Position numbers and translations under genes: made by a program
NCBI GenBank assembly: GCA_035041965.1
Contig: JAPYMA010000018.1
Span: forward strand, 1 to 64,000
Origin: Anisakis pegreffii
Taxonomy: Eukaryota; Nematoda; Chromadorea; Rhabditida; Anisakidae
DNA length: 64,000 nucleotides
Direction: 5' to 3'
Notes under the pieces: model-generated
Database searches by the model: none
What the model was told of the DNA's origin: nothing
The model's input: the letters and a program-made list of their open reading frames with translations, nothing else
Shown here: in pieces, positions 31,273-42,605 of the stretch
Layout: every line of letters begins with the position of its first letter
Position numbering within the stretch: the stretch's first letter is position 1

Positions 31273-32369
31273 AACACATAGCTGACACGATCACATACTC
31301 AGATATTAGAAATAAGAAGAGAACCAATTGAATCTCTCTGATGATTCTTCAGATTCACTCATATTCCTTAAAAATGGTGATCCTTAAATAGATCAATAAA
31401 CCATTCGTTGAGCTGCTTGCATGAAATTTAAACAAACATAAGAAATAAGCTTCCAACTGGAACTGCGATGACGGAATGTGCGAATGAAATGAACGGAAAC
31501 AAAACGAAGAAGTTTAAAGCGATGGGTTGAGCTTGCTAGAAATTCTTTTAATAGCACAATAATTAGTCCCTATCGAAGAGAATAATTGGTGCATATGTTG
31601 TACTGCTATCTGGAATTCAGATGAGAACAGTCGAAATCTTCGACATCTACCACTAATAGATGGGCAAAAAAATGCTCGATGATGAAAGGACCAAAAATCT
31701 CGAATTCAAAATTTAACAGCTCGGGGAAAAACGACGACAAACACTTTTGGGAATGTTCCTACAATTACTGCCTGAAGGAAAGAAGATTTCGTCCCATCAA
31801 TTAGATAATCTGAGACAAAACGGAGGGTTTTACCACCCAATAATTCGATAACGAATCATTTAGAATGGAATGGAACTAAATGAGTGAAGTCCGCATAAAT
31901 TCGTAGACAGAACTGGAGAAGTAATCTAGGAGCAACTGGAGAAGCAAAATCGACATGACATTCAGAATAGATTTCGGATTATTCTGGAGAGCAATTAGAT
32001 AGTTGATAACGCACATAGAACCTGATCGTTCTATCATCCAAACAGCCAGTCGATGGGTGACAGCCAGTTATCACACGAGGTTTGTTCAGTGATTATCGAT
32101 GATTAGAAATGGATCAGTGTAGGCAAGGCGGAGAACACTTTCCTACTTTTTTGGCTAATTAATTTTGCACTCTTATAAAGATATGAAGAAATCTCACAAA
32201 AAATGAATGATTGACAAATGAAATATGTGAAAGAATTGTTCGTCTTTGCGATAGCTAAACTTGATGTCGCCGCATCATAAAGCATCCTTATACTAATTGT
32301 AGGGCATACAAAACATTCGAATGATGCTAATAAGTAGGCGCAGACTCACTACTAGCGAAGAGTTAGCGC

Positions 32370-32563
32370 TTCATTACATGTTTTATAAACGAAGCTGAGT
32401 CAAATGAAGACAACGCAGAAAAGGAAGGCGATGACAAAAAAAAAGGAAAGCCTTCAATAATTATAGATCACCCACCGTTAACGCGGAAACTTTTTTACCG
32501 AAAGCGTTCGGGGGTATCAGCGAAACTGACGAAGAATTCATAGCGATTGATGAAATAAAATGA
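32370..32563 (+). other. Coding-like segment with two overlapping open frames
   Basis: One frame reads NEAESNEDNAEKEGDDKKKG then IIIDHPPLTRKLFYRKRSG and stops near 32548. A second, entered after a possible acceptor (aattatag), reads NAETFLPKAFGGISETDEEF and stops at 32563. On the minus strand the same bases give ATG-AAT-TCT-TCG and 14 codons before a donor gtaaaa. The composition is protein-like and richer in G+C than its flanks. I cannot tell which strand or frame is real. Confidence 0.28.
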
Positions 32564-34549
32564 GTGAAATTCTTTGATATGAAATTATTGTATAGCCGCA
32601 ATTTGATAGATAGTGCACCACAACAATTGACTTTGTTGTGTTCTGATGTTGGATGCTAAATGCGCTCAGCTTTTATTTGATGCTATCGACAATTGTTTTT
32701 TGGTGTATTCGTCCAAGAATCATTTAACAGTCTCATATTCTGCTTTCATTTTCTGATATAATGATAAGGTTAACATCGATGAAATTGCAATAAATCAGCA
32801 CTCATTTATGTTCACTGGTTCTTGTCGTAGAGTGTGCTAATTGTCAATCAACGCCGTGTTTTCATTTGACCACTGAATTCATTCGCCTTTTTCCTCAAAT
32901 TTCAACTACAACCGATTGGATCCAATCGAGACAAGCAAGCCTAATAACACTGATTGATTCATGACTGACCTATCGAACGGTTGGCGTTACTCTATTCTTA
33001 CTTATATCATTAATAAGCAATCTTCATCCGCACGGTCAAAAGGAACCTATTAGCAGATATCGCAGTAAATTTATCTCTTTATTGTAGAGTGTGGGAATGA
33101 TAGCTCCAATTGAAAACCAAGTTTTTAGTCCTTTGTAGTGATTGTCGATTACATTCACGAAGGGAAATCTTGAACAAATAAAACTGAATAGGCAATTACA
33201 GAGGTCATTACGCCGTTCTGAAATAACTGACCAAATAATTTGAATTGCTCAACTGTATATATCATTGAGGTATTTAACGATAAACATCTTGACCTAAAAT
33301 ATATGATACAATTAGGCAGTTCATTCTCATGCAGGGCAGAAAGAATTGCACAGATCGAGAATGTGCATGAATAACAATATGCTTTGATAGGAAAACGTCT
33401 CACACCTTCGGTGCTAACCCCTACAGCATGAATATCTCCTCGCAGAGGCAGAATTTCTCGGCAAATTTTTTACTATCAGAAAGCGGAGATTCTGTTGGAT
33501 CGAATGATGCATAAACTTCAATATGCTACTGGGCAAACCTGAAAAGACGGTAAGCTTGACTGTATCAAACCTATATTTCTACAGTAATTTGTAATATCTA
33601 TTGATCTATAGTGATCAATGAGCACTAGTTGAAATAGCGTTAATAACATAGCAATAGATTCAGGTCGTGAACAACGAAAATAAAAAAATGAAGAAACAAT
33701 TAACTCGTTTTTGGTGTGATGATTAAAGTAAGACAGTAAATAGTCAGAAATTGTTAATGAATGAAACTGCCTCCATCTAAAAGGAGGACGTACACTTCTA
33801 TTCAAATTATGTTGCTCTCAATCAGTTACTCTTGACCGAACGAACTGATAAACCAAATAATGGGCTTAGGTGAACGGGAGAGAATGGTCAAATGAATGTA
33901 AGACACGATAAATTATTCATTGAAGTATATTCATGATTGTTTACAAGTGTCATAAATGAATTAATAAGTGAACGAATGAATGCATTCGTGACAAGTTATG
34001 TCGAAAATGAAAATGCTTCATTCAAGTTATAAACTTTTGGCAGCGAAATGGAGAGGTACTGCTTGGCGTGATGCTAGAGCCGAGAATGGAATCGATATGA
34101 TAATTTATAGAGACGTATTTCAATGAGATGAAATAAGGAATGGTGAAGAGAAACTGAGTCAGCTTTTATCGAAATAAGATAGCTGAAACACATGTTTTTT
34201 TTTCGAACTTTGATGGACATGCATTTAAGAGTATGAAATGTTCAAATGTTGCTGAAGGTTGTTAAGGAGGAATGGTTGAAACAAATGAAATGAAAATGTT
34301 TCGGCGTTTGTTTGGCAATAAAACTGTATTATATGTCGAAACACAAAGCATTCATAAGATACAAACACAAAAGGGAGCAGATCCTCCAAATGAGATATAC
34401 GAAAGTTAAGTTTCATCATCCGAATCGATAGTACATGATATCCGTGTATATCTTATACATATTCAGCTAAGTACAGATTTAAAGGTTGATTTCACATATC
34501 ACTTTGCTGTCTCTCACGAACCGTCTCTTTCGCGCTCCGTCGCGACAAA

Positions 34550-34642
34550 ATGAGTAAGGTTGAGGATATTATAGTTGTTGTCGTTGAGGAGTTGATATTC
34601 AAAGAGCCACCTCAGGGCAATAGAATAAGAATGAAAGATTAG
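34550..34642 (+). CDS. Small ORF, 30 residues
   Basis: aaaATG context; MSKVEDIIVVVVEELIFKEP then PQGNRIRMKD and stop. Acidic-hydrophobic composition is unusual for this AT-rich DNA. Too short to assign. Confidence 0.15.
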   Translation: MSKVEDIIVVVVEELIFKEPPQGNRIRMKD

Positions 34643-35370
34643 AATAACGAGAATGTATGGAACGACCAGTGCATCCGCGAAAACGATTTTTTAAATTGGA
34701 AAGCGTAAAAATGATGATAAATACGAGAGCTGAGAACATATTAATTCATAAAAACAGGATTTCAACCCTGACGGTGTTTCTGCAAAGACATTGTAAAGCT
34801 ACAACTGGACAAGCACTATTACTGCTACAGTTTATAATATGAATTGTGACAAAGAGTGAGAAGCACTAGTTTTGATCAGGTATTCATGTGGACTACTTCA
34901 CTGTAAGTTTTAATTCGGAACGAACAGAAATTGTATACTATGCAATTTTGCGATTGTATAATTCAGTACAGCTGAGAGTGAGCAACTACGATTTTTAGGC
35001 GTCATAAAATGTCATTTCGAGATGAATAACGCTTCGATTTTTGCACGTTCTTTTTTGTTCACCAAACGTGCTATGATGGAAGTTCTTTGTCAACCCACCT
35101 AAAGCGGCCAACATTATGGTGAGAAGTTGACAGCTGGGATGTAAGAGTGGGTGAAGGATAAATATCCGAAAGAGCAAAAGATTTGGAATGAGTCGGATTC
35201 AAAATAATGAAAGAGAACTTGATACTATTGAATCTTCCATTAGCCTTATGACATTACGATGATTATCAAAATTAATCTGATGGATGAGAAGCATACGATG
35301 TGCTCTGAATTTTTTGCAGAATTTTCTGTGCATGGTCATGAATTTTCGAGCTTATTGCAAACAGTTAGGA

Positions 35371-35740
35371 CAATGTTTCTCATATAGGTGGACTGCCCTC
35401 TGGGTGGCGATTTAGGGTTATTAGAGGGTAGTTGAGGGTATAAATGAACTTATTGATAACTCTCAATGTTTTAAATAGCTGATAAATGTCTTCTTTTCAT
35501 TGCTTTCCGTTGATGATTGCCAAGGTTCATAGTTCTTTTCTGCGATTTATAAATAGACTCCAAAAAATACTTGTTTATTGCGGAAAATTAATTTTTTTGA
35601 CGCCACCGAGGAAGGTTCTTTGACTTGCTTGACGTTATGAGCGGAAATCGTAAATTCTTGTAAAAATTGGGCGGAAACGGTTATGACAGATTGTTACACC
35701 ATCGAAGGGGTAATGGAGCCCTCAAGCGTGAGAAACACCG
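35371..35740 (+). mobile_element. hAT-like MITE, copy 3 (370 bp)
   Basis: Begins CAATGTTTCTCATATAGG and ends AAGCGTGAGAAACACCG, which are inverted repeats of each other over about 11-12 bases. Flanked by agttagga (35363-35370) and gattagga (35741-35748), 6/8 identical. Same family as copies 1 and 2. No coding capacity seen, so movement would need a transposase from elsewhere. Confidence 0.72.
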
Positions 35741-38700
35741 GATTAGGAAGAATAAAATGAACGAAGAAACAATGAATAAGAAATGTTCATCTGATGATAT
35801 TGTTAAGCACTACGCGATTCGAATGACTGAGAGACCATAAAAGAGTTTTATGGAGCAAAGCGTTGTGCAGCAGTTGCACTGCTCAGTTTTGCTTTTTTCT
35901 TCAGTAATATTTTTGCCAGCAGTTGGATTGCTCGATATCACAACAATCATCCTTTCAGTGTTTTGAGTCTGATCGTGAGTCAAATTCCGAACCTCTTTAA
36001 AATGAATCGAAATATGTGCAAGGCATCAGAATGATTTGGGATTAATCCATTGTTCACAAGTGATGAAAACATCAAGACAGCTGATGTGTGAGAAGGTGAT
36101 CAGGCACAATAGTAATTGATGCATTATGATTGATAGATGATAAGATATGCGGTAAAGTTCGTTAGCGAATGTACAATGAACCTTATGAAGAAAAACGCTC
36201 ATTGTCAGATTTTCCGAAGCCGGCGACTAAGGGATGAAAAGTTCGCAGACAAGATATCATCAGCAAAAAGTCAGAAGGGACATCAGAAAAGATGAGAAAA
36301 AAGATGATATGAATGTTTCGGAGAACATGAATTGTCATCATGGTTGCCACTGATGGTGTCGAACCATCGATTCTTTTCATACCGTATTAAATATAATCGA
36401 ACAAGGAAACAGCGGTAAAGAAGAGAAGAAGAGCTTGTGCTAGATGGGTGTTTAGTTATCCATTGACTAGATGCTGTCGGTTGTTAACACGCATTATGAC
36501 ATAGAATTTTGAGATGGGGATCAATGGGAAGAACGGGAATAATGATGAAGATGGGAATAATTATTGCTCGGCTGATGCTGTGTGGCCGGGATAGAAAAGA
36601 AGAGTGAACGGAGAAAAGAAAAAGAACGGATGAAGGGATATGCAAACGCACGAGCGATTGGATTATATGGTTTAAAACAGAGAATATAAAAGTGCTACGA
36701 AAAGCTTGCTGGGGCTAAGGCTTTGACTGTTAGTTATGTGTGAAATGTGAATTGTTGTTTTTGTGGATAATGATGAGTATACGGAAATATCGACGAAACG
36801 AAACAGCACGAAACGACGGAATGTAGAAGAAGATAATGATGACGAACGCGACTATACGAGCCAGGACCACGCAAGACATATAACATCTTATGCTCGGAGA
36901 CCTTTTTGCGTTGTTACTGGTGGCAACACCCATACTGATTCTGCTGCTGCTATCATACATCAAAAATAAATCGAACTGAGGAAGATTGGTCGTCGAAACG
37001 TATGGTATCGTATGATTTGCACAACCTCCACACTCCGATTCCTAAACCTTTTGCAAGCCCATATTCTTATCATTGTATTATTGTTCTGCATTCGATTCCA
37101 TCCTGTTGCTTCTGTCATCCATTCCCATTCCCTTCCATACTTTTTCACACCTCTTTCAACCGGTTTTTCTCCTGCCCACTCAATACTCCAGTCATTCTAT
37201 CCTCACTTCAAAAAAGCATACTAAACAAGAACTTACACCGGTAAACCGACTGAACCCATTCGTTTTATTTTCGCCCTCTAGATATATCTCACTATTCCGT
37301 TCTTATCTGAATTCATTCCTCTCCTATATCAGTCTGCAGCACTTATATGCGCATATCCTCTTCAAGACATCATCTTAAAAATGATCTTCAACATGATCTT
37401 CAAGACATCCATTGTAGTCACACTGTATTGTTTGTTGCTACTTCCCGTAGTCGCATTAGTCCTTTTATTTTGAGTTTCAATTGTATCGTTCATCATTTTT
37501 CAATGTGTGAGCATCCATACGTACATATCCGGCTGCTACTGCTTTTGTTCTTAGTGCTCGTCCAACCGTAACCAATTATAATATTTCGGTTTAGCCTCTG
37601 ATAGTACACTCAAAATATTGAGGCCTTGCATAACGATAGAGTTAATCAATTGCGAATCGAAGAATAAATGTCTTCCGGCTGAATTTTATTGGAGCATCAG
37701 AAAACTATTGTTATCGTCATGAAAACAATAGTTTTTGAAAAACCTTATTCGGAGAAAGTAACCGTCATCAATGTTCTCTTGAACTGAGGGACTAGATGTT
37801 ATCCAATCGGTTAAACACGTGCAACCGACTTTGAAAGCATCAGTGTTCACGCTTCAACGAATATGTTGAAGATATATGAAAGTTGACAGTTTGGGTGCTT
37901 GGTGACGAATGACGACGTTCCACAATGAAGAACGCGAAAAGAATATCAAATGAGAACTAGGAACGTTACGGATAAATAAGAAGACTGCTTGAATGAATGA
38001 CTGAAAAACAAGCAGTTGGGCATTTCAGATCGAGTGATACAAAAAATGTAGAATGCCCTTAACAATTTGGGGAAATTTGAACTGTTTAAGCATTCAAAAA
38101 TTAGACGCTGCCCAGAAATGTTCATTAATGAGTGAAAACTTTTCGGATCTTGAATGGGGCTCATCCCCTGAACATGCTTGCTTCTTAGTTCACGTCGGTC
38201 ATTAATGCCATATTGTGCACTTGTTCGATGCCCTTTCGAGAAGTTTCGGATAATGAGAGTGGAAAGAAGAGGGAAAAGCATATGATAACAGAACGCTTAA
38301 CTGAAGGCGTTTACCGACAGCTAAAAATAGCGAACAAATCGCTTGTGCAAGCAATCTATAAACAGGGCATATTCCAGTTCACATCAGGCTCCAGTTTCAA
38401 AGCAGATATACTCGGACTTAGGTTCAGCATCACGCTCTGACTTACGAAGAACTGAAGTGCATCGCAATTACAGCTACACTTATGCGAGGCTGACAGATTG
38501 TCATATTTGTACATTAAAATGATTGATACAATATTTGGTGTTGGGTAATTTAGAGCAGAAGGAATGAAAACGATGTATAATGAAGCGACGATGCTACAAA
38601 TTCGTGCGAATCGATTCGGTTGAATAAACAACGTTCGTTACCAATGATTTCTGGTTGCTCTTAGAGAACTGTTGTGCGCTGTGCATAAAAACGATTCCGT

Positions 38701-38810
38701 ATCAATTCTTTTGAATGCTCATTTGTGCATACTCAGCATATTCACTTTGAGCAACGATGTGTTCATGAATTTGGAACATTAAACATTCGAGCATGAAATG
38801 AGATATTTAC

Positions 38811-39122
38811 CGTCAGATGACTGCATGAACAGAATGACCAATTCACATTCTTGTCACTCATACAGACAGATGGAACGTAATTGTTCGGGTGAAACAATCC
38901 AAGCGAAACTTTTGAATCAGCAAGATCGATAAGAATGAAATGAACAATGCGTATAGTCAAGTGCAAAACTATGAGATAAACGCATCTCGAGCTTTCACCA
39001 ATATTATAAAACATAATTAGGCTCAATGTTACTGGAAACCCCATCACTTCAGAATAACTAGACAAAACGCTTAGAACAGAATTGTTTAGACAAAATTCCA
39101 TCATTTGTTTGAAAATGCTCAA
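38811..39122 (-). CDS. Exon-like ORF with ideal splice sites, unassigned
   Basis: 104 codons, phase 0 at both ends, between acceptor ctcttttcag and donor gtaaat. Reads LSIFKQMMEFCLNNSVLSVL, hydrophobic stretches, and ends FCSCSHLT. The last residues resemble the Cys-x-Cys-x-His-Leu-Thr end of the GPS autoproteolysis motif in adhesion GPCRs, but the Trp and spacing upstream of it do not fit. Between two candidate unc-103 exons but out of phase with both. Confidence 0.28.
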
Positions 39123-39220
39123 CTGAAAAGAGTTAATGCATTGCGATTTGCTACCAACAATTCAAAAACTCTGGTTAAAACACATCAATGAGCAAATTGA
39201 AGAAAATGGTGTAAACTAAC

Positions 39221-39496
39221 CGCCCGCATAACTGTCCGGCGCTGGGTTGGCGATAGCGCCTCAATTGGGGGTGCAGGTGGAGTGGGCCTAGGCCGCCGCT
39301 ATGCGGCCTCTCTGGACGCGGTAGCAGTTTGTGATAGTTGCGATAGAATGTGATTTTGGGACAGTGATAGCGATCGTTGACTGGTGAAGAGGCGCACGAT
39401 GAAATGCGATAATCAACGTGCGCTAGATTATCGCAGGTATTATCGTCGGTGGGGATGCTGCTCAGTTGTGCGATTACGGCACACTCGGACTGTCGT
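39221..39496 (-). CDS. Candidate upstream unc-103 coding exon in a CpG-rich block
   Basis: GC- and CpG-rich block in AT-rich surroundings with one frame open for about 110 codons on the minus strand (QSECAVIAQLSSIPTDD, then a Cys/Ser/Tyr/His-rich stretch, ending GQLCGR). The donor gttagt (same six bases as exon 1) leaves phase 2, exactly what the exon at 30498-30663 needs. The best acceptor is acaattcag just before 39496. No recognised domain. In another frame of the same block the last codons read ATG-CGG-GCG before the donor in phase 0, which would give a minimal MRA start spliced straight to exon 2. Either reading makes this an alternative promoter region; I cannot decide between them. Confidence 0.38.
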
Positions 39497-39556
39497 CTGA
39501 ATTGTAACTGTGTGCTGGTATTCTCCACTTTCAATTCAACCAACGTATTTATTTAC

Positions 39557-39567
39557 CTGCAACACAT
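39557..39567 (-). CDS. Candidate start codon exon (MCC-) for the long unc-103 isoform
   Basis: ATG-TGT-TGC-AG followed by a consensus donor (gtaaat) and a 60-bp putative intron to the acceptor before 39496. The phase is right to read MCC then RRQSEC. An in-frame TAA lies upstream, so this ATG would be the start. Supported only by splice-site quality and phase. Confidence 0.25.
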
Positions 39568-41466
39568 TATTCGTACTGTATCTCGAGAAATCTTTTATTG
39601 AAACGTTGAATCATTCATCATGTTCACGAGCAAATCACATCATTGGTCCTCAAACTCTGGTCTATTTCCCTAACACAATCCTGATTAATGCTCGAAGCAT
39701 TTACAGCGTTGATTTCAGCCTTGGCCTTTTTGGTCAAGACAAGCAAGGAGAAAGATACATACCAAAAGAAAAAATGATTTTCCAAAGAGTGAGAGGAAAT
39801 GTTCAATTTTAGAAAAAGGTGATAGGCCACAATTCGAGAACTACCGTGTTGATCGAAGCGAATAATATGGCTTTGAGACCATAAGCAGCGTTCTATGGAC
39901 AAATGAATCAGGTCATCTAGTGAGGAATATTCGAATTAGTATTAACGCTCAAAATCATCGATCGCAACAGAAATAGCATTGGAATGAACAAGAATAAGCT
40001 ACTAACGAAGTGCGAAGAAATCAAAAATAATACCGTAGAGTTTGAAGCACAATACATTTGAGTATTCAACCTGTGTGAAACGCCAAAGGCTCTTTTTTCT
40101 GAGCAATGCATAGCGTGAGTACTTTTTGAGAATTTGAAGCGTTTGAAGTCCGACAAATAGTGACAACAACACGTTTCGTGATATCCCATTCGTCGATCGT
40201 CTTTGTGAATGTAAAAATTCTTCTCTGGATCACAACGAAAAGAAATTTACTCATCAAACCAAGTAATATTCACAGAAACATATTTTCGGATATACCAACC
40301 TTCAGAAGCGGTCATACGAAGTATCCAACGTTGAACATTGTTTATTCCTTCACTGATTTGTTTATGCTGATTTTATGTTTATGCTGATTCAGAACAATTC
40401 ATTAATTCACTGATTTGGTTGTGAAACAATGAAGGTAAGTATTACATGCTATAAGTTAAGAGGAAAAAGCAGTTGATTCAAAGGAAAAATTATGATACGA
40501 CGTGAAAGTAGTGAATACTCAGATAACATTATGTTCTGGCCGAAAATTCGTTGACTGGTTTCTTTTCGAATATTATTCGTCCTGAGAAGACTATAAGCTG
40601 TGTGAGAAATTGAATTGAATTGCCGATGGAGAAAAATACTGAAACAAAGAAAAATATTCACGATTGAACGTAATTCAAATCTTCTTTCAGTTAAGACGGA
40701 TTATTTTTGTCATCAACAATCGAGAATAAGAGCCCCACTGAGAACGCTTGATGTCAAGTAGTTAACATTGGAAATTTTAATAATGACGAAAGAATGGAAA
40801 ATCAGCAATCACTAGATATAATTCACTCTGAATTGGTCATCTAGCAAAAAAGGATATTAATTCAGGGTTGAGAATGTTCAGGCATTCAAAATGAGGCTAA
40901 GAATACCTGTGGTTGTGCTATGGCATGACCACAATGAAGATAAATGCCCCATAAAAACTGACTGTGAGGTGATTGAAAAACAGTTCAATCTTTGCAGAAA
41001 CGTTCTCAATTAAAAAAGGAGAAATTCGGTTGTCTGAGAAGTTAATATCAAGTGAAATGACTGAAGCGATATGATACTGATTAACATTTGTTAGGAACTG
41101 ATAATCCGCTGTTTTTTTGCTCATTGTACACATCACTCTGCTTAAATTAGCAGATCAAATGGGTTATTTATAATTCCCAAGGCAATGAAAGTAATGCAAT
41201 TAGATGCTAAAGTGTTTCTCGTGAGAATACGAGTATGAACTTTTTAAAAGCTGAAGAGAGTGTATTACACTGATGCAGATAATCACTTGCTTATATCGCT
41301 GATAAATAATCGCTTTAAGATAGATTCAGAATGACGTATAGCAAGCAACTCTGAATATTCTATTGATATTCTTCAAACGGTAATTGTGAACGATAAAAAG
41401 TTACTCACAATTTACAGAAAAAGAACCAGGCTGGAAATGATCATAGCAATGATACTAATGATTCTC

Positions 41467-41640
41467 TTAATAATAGTAACAGCAATAATAACAATAATAT
41501 TAACAATAATAATAGTAATAACAATAACAATAATAATAATAATAATACTAACAGTAACAATAATAAATAGCAAGATAATAGTGATGATAATAATAATAGT
41601 AACAAGAATAAGGATTATCAATACGAATGATAATCAATAA
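41467..41640 (+). repeat. AAT/AAC-rich trinucleotide tract
   Basis: Degenerate ataata / aacaat / agtaac units over ~170 bp, similar to the tract at 11631. ORFs on both strands here are Ile-rich and non-genic. Confidence 0.85.
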
Positions 41641-42165
41641 TGATCGAAGTGAGTAACAACGGTAACGGCAATGATATATAATGCAAATAAAAAGTGATAA
41701 TTATGCGCAGCAGGTGCAGCAGAATTGAATGAGGGATATCGAATAGGCATATTAAAACGCCAACTGATCTATTACTTCATCGAAAAACCTTTCGTATTGA
41801 CGTCACCGACAGCTGCACATCTTAGAAAGCATCTAAGCGCTAGATTCACCTCGAACATATAGCTCAACTCAATCGAGCAAGCGTAAGCAATCACAGATGA
41901 GCAGTATGGGCAAACTCGATTTAAGCATATTTCGCTCAGTCATTTTGCAATTATAACAGACAAACAACGAATGAGATTTACCACAAGAATATTCCAACCG
42001 TGATGCCAAACCTGTAACCTTTGAACTGTCCTCTCTCATACTTCTGTTCTGTGCGAAATCACGGGGAATCGGCAAAAGTACTCCACACTTTCAGTTTTAT
42101 TGTGAAGCAAATTTAATCTCGTTGGAAAATTTCTCTCCACAAAGTTGACCCCGATTACTGGCCTA

Positions 42166-42248
42166 GATAACGTAGCGCAAACGTTAAAAGCAAAAGAATA
42201 ATGTGAGAGGATAGGCGTCATTCGATTGATAACGTAGCGCTACGTTAT
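42166..42248. repeat. 20-bp perfect palindrome plus repeated half-site
   Basis: ataacgtagcgctacgttat (42229-42248) is a perfect palindrome. Its half-site gataacgtagcgc also occurs at 42166-42178, about 60 bases away. Possible protein-binding site or replication slippage product. Confidence 0.8.
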
Positions 42249-42476
42249 TTCCAAAACAAGCTGAAGTAGCTGAAGCCGAATATTGATTATGGGAATGAGA
42301 AATATAAAGAGAACTTATTCATTTGCGTTGATGGATGATCGGTGTAGTGTGTGGATTGTGTGCTCAGAAAAGGTTGAGGTTTGGTGAAAGTCTCTGAACA
42401 TGAGGATAAGTTTTACTGATGATGACCAGTCCAAATATTCATTCATCCATATTTCTTAAATTCTCATTCATTTTGA

Positions 42477-42605
42477 TCATATCGAAAAGTTGTACTGTAT
42501 GTGACGGCATCAACTGCGCCGATTCGGACATTGTCGCTGTTGGCTAAAGATTTACGCGATTTACTTCACACAATTGCCGATATATACAACTCAAATGCAG
42601 TGTGA
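42477..42605 (+). CDS. Exon-like ORF, unrecognised
   Basis: Reads KVVLYVTASTAPIRTLSLLA then KDLRDLLHTIADIYNSNA, an amphipathic helical segment, up to a possible donor gtgtga. Locally GC-richer. No partner exons identified. Confidence 0.27.
   Translation, partial: SYRKVVLYVTASTAPIRTLSLLAKDLRDLLHTIADIYNSNAV

Larger units (their letters stand above)
30664..38810. other. Mostly non-coding intronic DNA
   Basis: If the long unc-103 isoform is right this is intron. It contains the 31.2-kb hairpin, the 32.4-kb coding-like segment, MITE copy 3 and a pyrimidine-rich block at 37000-37570. Other ORFs look random. Confidence 0.5.

Noticed and set aside
36330..36380. tRNA-like T-arm on the minus strand (gatgg-ttcgaca-ccatc)
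   Set aside because: The 5-bp stem and 7-base loop fit a T-arm, but no matching 5' acceptor strand, D-arm or anticodon arm is found upstream.
36763..36969. Acidic 68-codon plus-strand ORF (DNDEYTEISTKRN)
   Set aside because: Balanced composition, but no ATG, no clear acceptor or donor and an overlapping antisense ORF; too weak to list as a gene.
37002..37571. Overlapping plus-strand ORFs of 70-101 codons
   Set aside because: Caused by a pyrimidine-rich, G-poor strand; the products are Ser/Phe/Leu/His-rich and open in all three frames at once.
38356..38631. Possible GPCR transmembrane fragment near a gtaagt donor
   Set aside because: A frame reading RISVAVIAMHF looked like an adhesion-GPCR third helix, but it has no in-phase neighbours and no other 7TM exon was found.
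41386..41640. Ile-rich membrane-like ORFs on both strands
   Set aside because: Translation of a degenerate AAT/AAC microsatellite.
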